Part shown: in pieces, positions 9,470 to 21,288 of the stretch | Position numbering within the stretch: the first letter of the stretch is position 1 | Layout of the letters: each line of letters begins with the position of its first letter | Source of the DNA: Purshia tridentata | Taxonomy: Eukaryota; Streptophyta; Magnoliopsida; Rosales; Rosaceae | Direction: 5' to 3' | Length of the DNA stretch: 43,831 nucleotides | Assembly: GCA_003254885.1 (NCBI GenBank) | Contig: QANT01003047.1 | Coordinates: forward strand, 1 to 43,831 | Made by a program: the position numbers and the translations under genes | The notes under the pieces: generated by a model | The model's database searches: none | Told to the model about the DNA's origin: nothing | What the model saw: only the letters and a program-made list of their open reading frames with translations

Positions 9470-10084
9470 TGCTCTACAAAAGCTCAACCATGTCTCGAAA
9501 TGTAGGAGGAGCTCACTGGCAAATGCTACCATTAACAAATGGGCTTTGTAACTTTGTTTCTTCCTCCAATATATGGCGCTTTCTCACTAAAGTCCAGCAG
9601 CAACTTTATCATCACAAGAACGAAATGAATATTGAAGTACGTAAGACAATCAAATATAACATCCTTTGATTAGGCAATAGCAAATATAGATAAAACCAAA
9701 AGACCTCAGATCTAATGGAGCTTGAGTAACCAGGAAAACAATAAAAGTCCACCATCTTTGATCTGGAAAAGCATAAAATAGTGAACATAAATTTCCAATG
9801 TTCCTAACCTTTCGGTGAGTTTTATCCTAGTAACATAAAATATGAAATAATAAAATATCAACGCCAAAGAGGGAAAAAAAAAAAAACAAAAGCTGTCAAT
9901 CCACTGAAGCCCTGAAATGAAAATAACTGCCATAGTTCATCTAATCCATCAAATTGAACTTCATATTTGCACAAAGAAAATAACAGAAATGAAAGATAAA
10001 ATTGATATGAATACATAAAAAATTAAGAAACCTTAATACCCAAATTAGCCAACTTCGAGATTGAAGAAGTCCTTGTTGTTCTAG
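9470..10084. other. Intergenic or intron-like AT-rich DNA
   Basis: No gene recognised. If the minus-strand frame at 10085-10330 is a first exon, this could be its intron. A minus-strand stretch ending near 10041 before GTTTCTT would be a possible exon end, but the frame is interrupted. No repeat boundary is seen. Confidence 0.3.
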
Positions 10085-10330
10085 TTATCCTTCTCTTCTA
10101 CCTCTCTCTTGGTTCATCAAGAATGACCTCGGTCTATACCTAGATTCAATGGAGGTTGGATCTCGAAACTCATCAATCCGGTCCAGCAGAAAAGCTGCTA
10201 GGCTATGCTCCATGGCGAAGGCGGCGATCTTTGCAAGGGTGGGGGAGGAAGATGTTGTACAAGCCGAGCTCATCGANGCGGCGATCTCGGCGAGGTTGGG
10301 GGAGGAAGATGTTGTACAAGCCGAGCTCAT
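10085..10330 (-). CDS. Unidentified minus-strand first-exon candidate
   Basis: An 81-codon frame starts at 10330 with MSSACTTSSSP. The beginning is duplicated (MSSACTTSSSPNLAEIA then MSSACTTSSSPTLAKIA) by the 57-bp tandem repeat, so the second ATG, 19 codons in, may be the original start. The remainder includes FAMEHSLAAFLLDRIDEFRD. A promoter-like arrangement lies upstream on the same strand: GGCCCA, TTTATA, then a CT-rich leader. The frame closes at TAA, and no downstream exon could be tied to it. I do not recognise the protein. It could be a gene fragment sharing a divergent promoter region with RAD4, or chance coding in GC-rich DNA. One N falls inside the frame. Confidence 0.35.
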   Translation of the reverse strand: MSSACTTSSSPNLAEIAXSMSSACTTSSSPTLAKIAAFAMEHSLAAFLLDRIDEFRDPTSIESRYRPRSFLMNQERGRREG

Positions 10331-10334
10331 CGAT
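10221..10334. repeat. 57-bp tandem duplication with an N at the junction
   Basis: Copies 10221-10277 and 10278-10334 both start GCGGCGATCT and end GAGCTCATCG. The single N (10277) is exactly at the join, so the duplication may partly reflect an assembly join and not real sequence. Confidence 0.85.
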
Positions 10335-10339
10335 CTATG

Positions 10340-10480
10340 AGACAGAGAGGAGAGAGATGGAGAGTGAGAGAGATGAGTGCAGAGAGGAGAGGATGGAGAG
10401 TGTGAGAGATGAGTGCAAAGATAGAGTGCGCATAGGAAACAGAGTTTTGGACTGAATTCGTATAAATGGGCCTCCTGAAA
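10340..10480 (-). promoter_or_regulatory. Promoter-like region for the minus-strand frame
   Basis: Read on the minus strand: GGAGGCCCATTTATACG (about 10457-10473) contains a GGCCCA site II-like element next to a TATA-like sequence. A long CT-rich leader (GA repeats on +, 10343-10430) follows down to the ATG at 10330. This is a common plant layout, but motifs of this length can occur by chance. Confidence 0.35.
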
Positions 10481-10668
10481 AATAAAAAAAAGTATTCGGA
10501 TCTTAAAAGTAGTGAGAGTCCAAAAATGAGGTTTATAATTACTTACTTTTTGATTTATATGTTAAAAGAAAAATAATGTAAAATACTTTTTTAATTTTGG
10601 TAACCAAATAATTTTTGTTCTTATTCAAATTTCAAAATCAAAAGGAGCTCATGGCCAAAAAAAAAAAA

Positions 10669-10699
10669 NNNNNNNNNNNNNNNNNNNNNNNNNNNNNNN
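10669..10699. other. Assembly gap (31 N) flanked by A runs
   Basis: Thirty-one undetermined bases between poly-A tracts, about 275 bp upstream of the RAD4 start codon. The true length of this promoter segment is unknown. Confidence 0.99.
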
Positions 10700-10974
10700 C
10701 AAAAAAAAAAAAAAAAGGGGTCAAAAGGAGGTGCAACATTAGCACACCAACCAAATTTTGGATTGCATTTAGTATACAATTCTTGTTGGGTGGTATTTGT
10801 GCACACCTCCTACAATATGAGTGGTATCTGTGCAAAAAAAAAAATAATTACTCTTCGGCCCCAGTTAACTGCAAAAATAACTAGAAGCACTCCTGACCTT
10901 AAAACCCAATTAGACCCCAACAAATTTTAGGCGCGATCATCTCTCTCTCTCTCCCTGAATTGGTCCTGTAAAAA
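10700..10974 (+). promoter_or_regulatory. RAD4 upstream region and CT-rich leader
   Basis: This stretch leads to the RAD4 ATG. CTCTCTCTCTCTCCC at about 10940-10955 is a plant pyrimidine patch, usually near the transcription start or in the 5' UTR. No convincing TATA box was seen. GGAGGTGCAACATTAGCACA at about 10727 and TGTGCACACCTCC near 10798-10810 form a weak inverted pair, possibly a tiny MITE. Confidence 0.4.
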
Positions 10975-11628
10975 ATGCGAAGCAAAAAAGAGACAAAGCG
11001 TCCTAAACACTCATCATCAGGTAGGTTCGTTGCTCTCTACGCTCCTACAAAGTCATTTTCTTTTCTCTTCTTTTCTTCATGGCTCTGTTTGGTTTCCAAG
11101 AACATAAAGAAAAAGAACAACGAACTTCAATCGTAACGCTGGACCTGGTTAAAAAAGTCGAAGAGACCCAAGTTTAGTAGTTACTTGAATGGGGGATAAG
11201 TGAGTTTTATTTGTGATATGGAAACTTGAAGTAGTAAACCTTTTTGTTTTTTTTTTTAATTAAAAGATTTATTTTAGTTAACCAGCGAGCAGTGGTTTGA
11301 ATACTTGTATTAGGATACGTTTGAGTGTAATTGATTTCGCATAAGAATTAATTTAGCAATAAAAAACTTCTGGGTTGCTTGATTTCGCTTTGTAGTGCCC
11401 GAGAAGGTTTTTCTGTTTTTGAATAAATGCCCTGTTTGTTTGGTCGCTGAGAAGTTATGGGAAACGAAGAGAAAATGATTTTTTTTAGTGATATGTAATT
11501 AAATATTAGTGATATTGGAATTGGCCAATTCATTTCTTTGTAACTGGTTTTGAGGAAGCAGACCTGCGTATGCATTCATATACATTTAAACTTATGCACT
11601 TCATTCATCCTTATGTGCTTGATTTATT

Positions 11629-11686
<58 letters not shown>

Positions 11687-14585
11687 NGATTTATTGTTTT
11701 TTTTTTTTTTGGCGTGTATGTGTGTGACGCTTGTATATCATTTGCACAGGTGAGGACAACACATTGAAAGCTCTACGTGATGCAAATAGCGGAAGCCAGT
11801 CAGAGTCATATACCGGCAATGGTCAGTTCTGTCGCATAATATCGTTGGTTAAACTGTAAGCTGCTTGCCATGAATAAAAATTTGTCATTGGTTTGTAGTG
11901 AACCCTTAATTGTGCTTTCAGGAACTCTTGCTGACAGATCACAGGAGGCTGTGGGCAAATTTCTGAGATGTGCCAATAAAACTGGTACAAAGAAATTGGG
12001 GAATAGTCTGCATCCATGTGATTCAATTAGAATGGTTTGTCCCATTTATTTTTGGTTCGCATATTTATATTTTTGAAAATCAACTAAATACATTGTAATT
12101 TGTAAGGTTCGTCTCTATATTGTTTAGAGTGGGCCAAAAAGTGATAAAAAAGATTCAAGAGTTGGATGGGATACTTTGGAGACTGAGGGTTGTAGTGGAG
12201 ATGCAACGGGAAAGGTCTCTAGGGAAGAGAAAGTTGGCGGGGAAAGCTTTCAGTTCACTTCTATGGATAATAGGGAAGAACTGGATGACTCAGATTGGGA
12301 GGATGGCCCAGTTCCCATTTTAAATTCTGCAGGCAGTCATGAAGTGACTATTGAATTAAATGAGACACCAGATTCTAGAAGAAGGAAACCTATTCGTCGG
12401 GCTTCTGCTGGAGATAAGGTGAATTAAGGATATTCAGTTAGCTTCTGACATGGTATTCATCTCATGATAACACTTTTTGTCATGCTTAATGGTTTTGAAG
12501 TTCTCTGGTTTTCCTGCAGGAACTGGCTGAGCTTGTTCATAAGGTTCATTTACTCTGTATGCTTGCACGGGGAAGATTGATTGATAGAGCTTGTGATGAT
12601 GTTCTTATTCAGGTTGTTTCTGGTAAATTGTTATGATTGAAATTTGAAATGGTCATGATAAGTTTGCATGATGATACTTACATGTTAAATTTATGAAAAA
12701 AAAGAAGATATATGCACCACTAAAATTAAATAGCTTGTGTTGATGATCTTCTGCAGTTTGTTTCTTGTAAATTAGGATAATTGTTGTCATTGTCAACACG
12801 ATAAACCAAGCATCTCAAAGCCCATTGTTACAAGCATTCTTATTTGTCATTTTACCATAACATTAAATGCAAGGTGGGGACCTTTTTGTGGTCTTCTATT
12901 CTTCAAAGCTTTCTAAATTTGTATGTTGTCAGCTCATTTTCTTGTGAGAATTTTTGAGTGTGTTAGTGTTACTGAAGGGCAATAATTTTGTAGTTTGTAG
13001 ATTTAGAGAACAGAATTAATTTATTCTTCTCATATAGAGGTATTTATTATAGATTTACAAGAGTTCCTAATTAGGCTAGGAAAGCAAGAAAGGAAAGAAT
13101 AACCTAGTCAATTATTATAAAGCTAATTACTGCAAATTAAAGCTAATTATATCCTAACAATTTAGATGCTAACATAGTTATTGCTTAACTCATCAAGGTA
13201 TTGCTTTCTAGAACTTGAAAATACTTGTTTTCTTCAAATTTTACGCGTTTGGGGAAAATGAGGTACTTCTTTTTCTCTTTCTGCTTGAAGAAAGTGAAGG
13301 GAGTAATTTTTTTAAATAATTTTTGTGGCACAAAAAAAGAAACTATGCCACTTCTTCCTGAGGAAATTTGATTACTGTGGCAGGCTGCTTTACTTTCTCT
13401 TCTTCCAATGCCCTTGCTGAATAAGTCAAAGGTTTCAAAACTTACTGCAAATGATTTGCATCCCATAGTCTTTTGGGTATGGTTTTGATTATACTTTTTA
13501 TTCTTACATTATACATGCTAGCTTTGGTTGTAGATTAATGGCATATACTTGCTTTATCTCGTTTGACGCTTTCTATAAAATATTCAGTTTCAAAATAACT
13601 TCCATGTTAGAAGTACGAGTGTGAGGAGATCTTTTCATTCGGCTCTGGCCTTTGCCCTTGAAACTCATGAAGGGACTCAAGAAGAGGTCAGTTATTTTCT
13701 AATCTCATTTTACTAAAGAATTTTTCATCGAGTGAATTCCCCTAGATTCAATTATCTCATATAGACCTAGTCACTAGTGTTTCATGTAAACTGGTACTTA
13801 TGAATTACTGGAGTGTATGATAAAAAAGTTGCTCTATATTTTTGCTTAACTTTTATTAATTTAATGGTTACATTGTTTCCGTAAATTAATTAAAACTCTG
13901 AGAATGTCATTTTGGTTGCAGATTGCTGCATTGTCTGTGGCACTGTTTAGAGCTTTGAATCTGACAACCCGGTATGATATTTATTATAGCAAAACTGATA
14001 ATAATGTATGATCGTTGTGGATAGTCAGTGCTTGTGAATATAATTATATTCTGTCTGAATTTGAAGTGTTCATAGTAGGTTTTTGTCTTTCTAATGTTGT
14101 GCTTTTTTGGAGGAAAACAAAGAAAAATTTATTCCTATTGAATAAATTATGCATGATGCATGCTTCTCCAGTTTTTCCTCACTTAAAATTGGACTACAAA
14201 AGATCCGCTAAGATTTCTAAGAAATTGCCAACTGTTCTGTTGTTTGCTGAAATGAGAATGACCTTCTTTAAGAATGACAAGTCAGTATCACTTACATTTC
14301 AAGAAGCCCATAACTTTAGTGATGCACAATATCCTTGTACCTATCATATGTGATTTGTTGCATAGAAGATGAGTGAAGTATTATTTCTAATTTTGGTGAA
14401 ATGAAGACAGATAAGTTCTTCCATTTCCAGTGTTCATTTTGATGTGAATAAATAAAAAGTTGGGTGGTAGTTATTTTTGATGGTTTTTGACCCAAAAAAA
14501 AAGGTTACTTCCTTTAGGGCTTAATAAATTTTTAAAAGTGCCTGATATGAGTATGTAGATTTCTTATTCAGAATGCTTCTGACTT

Positions 14586-14643
<58 letters not shown>

Positions 14644-17600
14644 TTCCTCACAATTTGATTTGCCTTACAATTGATAGTCTTATTTGTAAGCTTCAAATAC
14701 TCAATGAAATGCTAAAGACTTGTTAATTCTCAGAAAGCTTAAAAAGATTGAGTTGTGCTAGGACCCAATATATTGACTTTAAAACTTTTGACATAAGCTC
14801 TTGGATTAATGTTGATACTCATTTCTGTGGTTTTGGTTATCCTTGTTGTTATGACCTTTAGATTTTAATTAATGTGTTGTTTTCTTTTAGAAGAAAACTC
14901 TTAAGTGATTGGAGCAATGTGATGATCCTTATTTGTAAGCTTCAAATTGAACCTTCGAATACTCAAAGAAATTCTAAAAGCCTAAAACACTTGTTAACTC
15001 TTAGAAAGCTTTAAAAGATTGAGTCTTTGTAGGACCTCATACATCGACTCTTTATAACTTTTGACATACTCATTGGATCAATTTTTATACTCATTGCTCA
15101 GGTTTAGGTTATTCTTGTTGTGAATCTTTAGATTTTAATTAATGTTTTGTTCATGCTGGATGTTCAATGTCTAAGTATTCCATTTTTGGCAGATCTCTTT
15201 ATTTGTGAATTACTTGATTTTCACTTGATCTAATCAATTGATTGGTTTTTCCTTGGGTTTTTTGATTGGCTTTCTTCTGTTGTATTAATATAGATATAAT
15301 AAATTCACTCTTGGTGAATTCTGTTGGTTTCTTGGCATACATTTGCTTTCAGGTTTGTGTCCATTTTGAATGTTGCCTCCATAAAACCAGATGTTGACAA
15401 GACTGAATATTCTAGTGAAGATCCAAGCAGATCGAGTAAAGGAATATTCAGTACTTCAACTCCAATGGTGGCCAGACAAAAGGAGGTCTCCGTGTCTCCT
15501 GTTAAGTCACTTTCATGCAATGAGAGAGAAAATGTGTGTGAAACTTCTCAGATGGGTTCATGCAATAGTAATTTTAACAACCCTGAGTCCAAAGGTGCTT
15601 GCATTAATTATGAGCTGAATGATAGAGTGTCAAATACATTATCTTGTGAGGCACAGAATGATGTCACTGAAGCGTGCATTACCAAAAAATCACAGGGATC
15701 AAAGAGAATAGGAGATCTTGAGTTTGAAATGCAGTTGGAAATGGCTCTTTCTGCCACCGAAGTTTCGACTGTGGATAGAAAAATAGGTTCAGATTTGAAA
15801 GACTTGAATAGTAATTTTTCAAATTTCTCTTATCCAAAACGAATGAAAAGAATTGTTTGCGAAGAATCGTCAATCTCCTCCCAGAGTATCTCTACGGCAG
15901 TTGGGTCAAGAAAAGTTGGATCTCCTTTGTATTGGGCAGAAGTATACTGCAACGGGGAAAACTTGACAGGTAAGTGGGTGCATATTGATGCTATCAACTC
16001 GATTATTGATGGAGAGCAGAAGGTTGAAGCTGTAGCTGCTGCATGCAAAACACCATTGAGATATGTAGTTGCTTTTGCTGGGAATGGGGCTAAAGATGTG
16101 ACTCGCAGGTTATTTTCATGTCTTTGATTTACCTATTTTCAGCATTTTTAGAATTATGTCATGCAGTTACTATCAGAAAGTCCACTTCAAAGGTTTTCAT
16201 GTTCTATCATGCTCTGTATCTCTCTTTCTTTCTTTCTGTTCCTCTTTCCATACATGTTATCACACACAAACACAACTTTCTTATACAGGAGTCTGATGAG
16301 GAGGCAACATTCATCAATTTATGGGTTATCTGATCCTTAGCTCATTGATTGGTCATTGTATTATTAATTTAAACCATTTTAGGTTAGTAAAGATTGTTCT
16401 TAGTGTGAATTTTAGATCGGCAAATTCCTCACAGTTACATCAAGAAGCTTCAGGATTGGATTTTCCCAAGGTTTGAAGAGCTGTTCGTTGATTTAAAGAC
16501 TTTCTTATGCTCATGTGGGTAGTGTTGACTATGCGTGAATCTTATTTTAGGACACCTGATTTATAATTGGGAATGACTTCTTTGGCCTTGACTAGAGTTG
16601 GGATGAAAAGTTGAGAGTTAACTTTTCAACACTGCCACGTCTGTAGTCCTGCTCGACTGCCTTAGTCCATCACTTGACTGAACCTTGTCTGTAGGGCAGC
16701 CATTGATCATTGTATGTGCTGTGGACTCCAAAACATGTTTAACTCTTAACCCCAGTCAAATCTTGGTCTGTGAAGTTGAGAGAATCTTTGTGGGATGGAC
16801 TGTGTGATGCGAACATCATTAACAAACCATTTAATTTAAGGTTTACCAACGAAGAAGAGGGAAGAAAAGATCATCTAATTCAACTTTATCTTTGTGGTTG
16901 GATTAGTTTTTCCTGGTTGTTTGTTTCATGTGTTGTTTTTTTAAGTTTTCCCTTTTAAGGAGGATTTGGTTTAATTTCCTATTTTTATTAGGGTTGACTT
17001 TATTTTTCCTAGTTAGATTAAGTTGACTTTATTTTTCCTAGTTAGATTAGGATTTTTATCTATCTTAGACGAGGTTTGCTTTCCTTGTTTCCTTCGGGTT
17101 TTAAGTCTATATAAGACCTCTTTGTAACTCTTGGAGGATATATGATATGGAGTAATAAAGTTTTTCTTAATTAGATTTCCTGAGATGGGAGAGCTTTTGG
17201 TGTGAAACCAACCTTTGGTGTGAAGCCAAGATTGGGTGTGAAGCCTCTGGAGTGATTCCAATTATCTTTTATTTCCATTTCTAGTTATTTATTTTCCTCT
17301 ACTTTATCTAACTTTGCTGCCCAACCCATTCTACATCACTGTGCCTTTGTTAAAATGAATATCAAGTAGCAGTGCTAGGGGTGGCAATTTTTGACACGAC
17401 ATAATAACACGACTCGAAGCCAATGCAAAGTTAGGTGGTTTGGTTTGATTATTGCTTGAAATGAACAAAAATATGATATGAACATACTAACACGCATAAT
17501 AAATGGGTTGGGTTAGTGTTAAACATGAGTAACAAAAGTATGACACGATAGATACGTTTAACTAGTATTATATTTCCTGATATAGGGTTATTTGTGTTTT

Positions 17601-20600
17601 TATTTTAATGGTTTTGTTAGTATCATGATTAGGTGGATTTTTATTTATAAATGATGCATTAGTGGTAATTTTGGCTTGAAAATAAGAGGAAATTAGTTTT
17701 AAGTTTTTACTTCACATTATATGGGGCTCAATCTGAACATGACACCATTCTAAACGTTTTGGGTTAGTGTTGAGTCATTCAACAAGATTACTTAAACGTC
17801 TTGAGTTAGGGTTGATTAATATTTGACACGAATACAAAATAATACAACACGAACATGACCCACTAACAGACACTTGTCTTCCTTTGTTGGACCCTGAGCT
17901 CTTATTAAACGATTCAGTTGTTCTTCTCATTGCTTCACTTCATTCCTGCTAGATTTGAGAGAGATTGAACTCTTCCCTTCTCTTGGTTGAGTTGTTTCCA
18001 CAGAGCAAAAGATAGAACAGTAAGAGCTTCCTTACTCATTTAAATCCAAAACATCACCACTGAAGCGTTAAGGATTGCTCCTCATGTTGTGGTTGATTGT
18101 GCTATGTATTCTTGGTGTGAAGTCCTAGGACATTTGGTTGAAACTTCTGTGCCTTTGTGGTTGGTTAACCATTATCCCAATTCAAATTAATGGATTTATG
18201 CAGCCCTAGGAAACTGGGGGCGGATGTAAGCAACAGATTGAACCACCTAATATGGCTGTATTGCTTTTTATTTTTTTATTTTTTTATTTTTATGTATGAT
18301 TAATTTGTGTTATTATCAAGTTCTAAAGCTTGTTTGGCAGTGCTTATTATTCTGTAATTATGCATGCTCTGTGATTTAACCTGTGCCCTTTGTGTTCCTG
18401 TTGTTGTGCACATAATCTGGACTGTTTGGAATGTGAAAGTTTGATACTCAGTCGATTCTAGACTCGAAATCCAATCAATTGTTGTTCACACTTTTAGGGT
18501 GATATAGAAAAACTTATTCACATCCTCTCGCTTACGCACCTCTCTTTAGGTAGCTCTCACACATAAAAAAATAAATAAAATCAGTAAAGACTGCCATCTT
18601 CTTAATTGTTTAGATTTGTCAGTTAAGAGAGTTGATAGCTACATTTGGATGACACTGCAAATAAGAATGGTTATGTACATTTAAAAATTATTGAATGGTG
18701 TATATCATTGCAAATACCCACCAGTTGTGATAATTGGTGTTTCGATATGTGGCTGAAGTTCTGTATCATTTAATACTAGTGTTTTGTTTTTTGTCGTTTT
18801 TATTTATCCGAAGTATGTGACTGAAGTTTCTGTATCATTTCATACTGCTGTACTTGTATTTCTAGTGTTGGATGCGATGTTGGTGGTGTTTCAACACTTA
18901 ATTTGTGAAGTTCTGAAAAGAATAGTTTACAACAAATTTTTTTTTTTCTCCCAGGGTTCATAAGGCCTGATAAGTTCAAATTGTGTTTTAGAGTTTGTTG
19001 TACTACTACTTCTTTTTGATCACCCTCAGTTGGTATCAACATGGTCATATCACAGGTACAATCAGAAGTGGTATCAGATAGCATCTCAGCGAGTTAATTC
19101 AATTTGGTGGGATGCGGTATTGGCACCATTGAGAGATTTAGAGGTGAAAGCAACTGGAGGCATGGTCCATTTGCAGAAAGAACAGATTAATTCCTCATTT
19201 GAACATGAAAAAGTAAAATCCTTAAACATCTCAGGCAGTGTGGACATGGATTATCTTCCAAATAATGTCAACTTCACTGGGAATTCTAGCCTAGAAATCT
19301 CCAAAGAAACTGGAAAAAGGCTTGATGTAGAATCTCCTTTGTGGAGTTCTGTGATTGCTAGTAGGAACTCTCTTGAGGATATGGAGTTGGAAACTAGGGC
19401 ATTAACTGAACCTCTTCCAACTAATCAGCAGGTATGATCGATTGAGTTTGTTGTATTACACCACACTTCAGTTTCACAGCTGCAACTTTTCATTGTGGAA
19501 ATTTTGAACTTCCATTTGCAGGCCTATAAAAACCATCAACTATATGCTATTGAGAAATGGCTTACCAAGTATCAGGTACTTCATCCGAAGGGGCCCATTC
19601 TGGGTTATTGTTCTGGTCATCCAGTTTACTCTAGGACATGTGTGCAAACATTAAAGACAAGAGAAAGATGGCTGCGGGAGGGACTGCAAGTTAAAACCAG
19701 TGAGCATCCTGTGAAGGTTAGATTTGGTTTATAGTATGTGGTTACTTGATGCACTCACTCTATTGGCTTTATTGTTCTTCATTGTTGTTTACATACAATT
19801 TTTTCCCTGTCCTCCCATTATGTTTCTTCAGGAGGTGAAACGTCCTGTAAAGCTTCAGAAAGTACAGGCTAATGAAGCTGAAGATTATGTTGGGGGTAGT
19901 TCAAAAGGAACCATTGAACTTTATGGCAAGTGGCAACTCGAACCGTTGCAACTGCCTCATGCTGTTGATGGAATAGTGCCTAAGGTAAATCGCTTTTAGT
20001 TTTCCATGGATGTTCATTAATACTAGGAGCAGATGGTTTATAAATAAACTATCATTTTCTTGTTTTGTTTTTTTTCATTTTTTTCTGCTCTAGAAGTGGT
20101 TGTCAGTACTTTGCTTCTCTCTCTCTCTCTCTCTCTCTCTCCCCCCTTCCCTACCTCCTTTATTACTTTTCACGGTGCCTTATTTTGACAGCAGCTTGAG
20201 AATGCAGAATGATCAGTTTGGTTGTTCTTCAGTTCTTAATAGAGCTTTATTAGTACTGACAAATTCTATATTTGATTTACAGAATGATCATGGTAATGTG
20301 GAAGTTTGGTCTGAGAAATGCCTTCCGCCAGGGACTGTGCACTTGAGGTTGCCGAGGGTGTTTTCTGTTGCCAAGAGGCTGGAAATTGATTATGCACCTG
20401 CCATGGTTGGTTTCGAATTAAAAAATGGTCAATCATATCCTGCCTTTGATGGTATAGTAGTGTGTGCAGAGTTCAAGGATGCAATATTGGAGGTAAACTG
20501 CTTTGCAACTTCTGAGTGGACTGTGGTCCTTGATAAATTTTGAATTTTTTATCTATTATTTCGATTTTTATTTTTTATTTTTTCATTTTACAAAGTTCCA

Positions 20601-21288
20601 GAATCATACCTCAAATTCAATCTTCCCATAAGGTTTACCAAATAAATATTTTTCCTACTTTATAATATGCCCTTCTAAGTTTATAATATGAATCTTCCTT
20701 AGGTAAAATCTTATTTAGGTAGCCTGTTTACCCTTTTTATATTTTGTGCCTGTGGCAACGTGCTATATTTTGTCACCTCTGGATGAATTGTTTTTTGTCC
20801 ATCAAAGTTTGTGATTTGCCGAATGTTTTTTTTCAATCAATTTCCAGCTCATTTCACCTGGAGATGTTGACCAAATTTGTTGGCCACTTGTTCTTTAGGC
20901 ATATGGAGAGGAAGAGGAAAAAAGACTCGCTATGGAAAAGAAAAGAAATGAGATGCAGTCTATTTCTCGGTGGTATCAGCTTCTCTCTTCCATCGTAACT
21001 CGGCAAAGGTTAAAAAACCGTTATGGGGATTCCTTATCGTCTATAGCCTCGGTTGAGACTGAAAATTCTAATAGTAAATTAGATGTACAAGTTGGTAATC
21101 AGAATGATGAGCTATCTTTTGGATGCCAGAGAGATGTAAGCGAAGATAGGTTGGATGGTGCATCGGCTGCCATGCCAGAAGACCATGAGCATGTATTCTT
21201 GACAGATAACCTGAGTTTTGATGAGGACAACTTGGTGCTGACAAAGAGGTGTAAGTGTGGATTTTCAGTGCAAGTAGAAGAACTGTAG
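10975..21288 (+). CDS. RAD4: RAD4/XPC nucleotide-excision-repair damage recognition protein (14 coding exons)
   Basis: Exons: 10975-11020, 11750-11821, 11922-12034, 12128-12418, 12520-12612, 13384-13476, 13588-13686, 13922-13971, 15353-16108, 19056-19431, 19522-19716, 19832-19984, 20283-20492, 20899-21288. All introns are GT-AG, phases match, and the sum is 2937 nt (978 aa plus stop). Known role: binds helix-distorting DNA lesions in the nucleus, with RAD23 and centrin, to start global-genome repair. Seen: an acidic DDSDWEDG patch (aa 130-137); a transglutaminase-like fold split across about aa 205-290 and 475-560 (LNLTTRFVSIL; GKWVHIDAIN; TRRYNQKWY); a disordered insert; BHD1 (about 655-712, AYKNHQLYAIEKWL, GHPVYSRTCVQTLK); BHD2 (about 714-771, ELYGKWQLEPLQLP); BHD3 (about 772-850, PPGTVHLRLPRVFSVAKRL, IDYAPAMVGFE); and a Cys-containing tail (TKRCKCGFSVQVEEL). 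The length suits plant RAD4. Start choice: MRSKKETKRPK is the only ATG in exon 1. Intron 9 (2.9 kb) holds transposon DNA. The gene looks intact. Confidence 0.95.
11630..11711. repeat. Poly-T tract with an N, RAD4 intron 1
   Basis: A run of 57 T (11630-11686), one N at 11687, then GATTTATTG and another T run. The phrase GATTTATTG also precedes the first run, so the segment is a duplicated homopolymer, with length probably unreliable in the assembly. Confidence 0.9.
14595..14639. repeat. (GA)n microsatellite, RAD4 intron 8
   Basis: About 20 almost uninterrupted GA units between GGGAGAGT and TTGTTTCC. A likely length-polymorphic marker. Confidence 0.97.
14679..15153. repeat. Imperfect direct duplication inside RAD4 intron 8
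   Basis: The segment from 14679 (CTTATTTGTAAGCTTCAAAT) to about 14883 recurs from 14928 to about 15153, at an offset of 249 bp. Shared phrases include AGAAAGCTT, AAAAGATTGAGT, CTTTTGACATA and TTTAGATTTTAATTAATG. Divergence is moderate, so the duplication is old. Confidence 0.85.
16800..17343 (+). mobile_element. Solo LTR in RAD4 intron 9 with target-site duplication
   Basis: The element 16805-17338 (534 bp) begins TGATGCGAAC and ends CTACATCA, so the ends form a TGATG...CATCA inverted pair. It is flanked on both sides by CTGTG (16800-16804 and 17339-17343), a 5-bp target-site duplication. A TATA box (CTATATAAG, about 17108) and a 29-bp tandem repeat (16993-17050, GTTGACTTTATTTTTCCTAG) lie inside, followed by three GGTGTGAA(A/G)CC repeats. 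No internal retroelement coding remains, so this is a solo LTR formed by LTR-LTR recombination. The + orientation is inferred from the TATA box. Confidence 0.88.
17378..17877. mobile_element. Dispersed repeat, family A, copy 1 (RAD4 intron 9)
   Basis: Starts near GGGGTGGCAATTTTTGACAC and ends near GACCCACTAACAGAC. The same ordered phrases occur in fructokinase intron 2 (about 35257-35770), including AATAACAC(G/A)AC, CTAACA(C/T)G, GTGGATTTTTATTTAT and TTAGTTTTAAGTTTTTA. GGGGTGGCAA resembles the outer end of plant hAT-derived elements, but I found no matching terminal inverted repeat or 8-bp duplication, so the class is open. Confidence 0.7.
17880..19055. other. Remainder of RAD4 intron 9
   Basis: AT-rich intron sequence. 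A TTTTTATTTTTTTATTTT tract lies near 18266-18293. A short direct repeat, (T)GAAGTT(T)CTGTATCATTT(A/C)ATACT, occurs near 18755 and 18822. No exon or element boundary is recognised. Confidence 0.5.
20115..20141. repeat. (CT)n microsatellite, RAD4 intron 12
   Basis: TTCTCTCTCTCTCTCTCTCT and onward to a C run. A simple repeat inside the intron before the BHD3 exon. Confidence 0.95.

Noticed and set aside
11550..11767. Poly-Phe open frames
   Set aside because: They are translations of the poly-T tract and contain an N.
16109..19055. Possible extra RAD4 exons in the 2.9-kb intron 9
   Set aside because: Flanking exons join in phase across a conserved peptide (TRRYNQKWY), so no further exon is needed, and the inserted DNA is transposon-derived.
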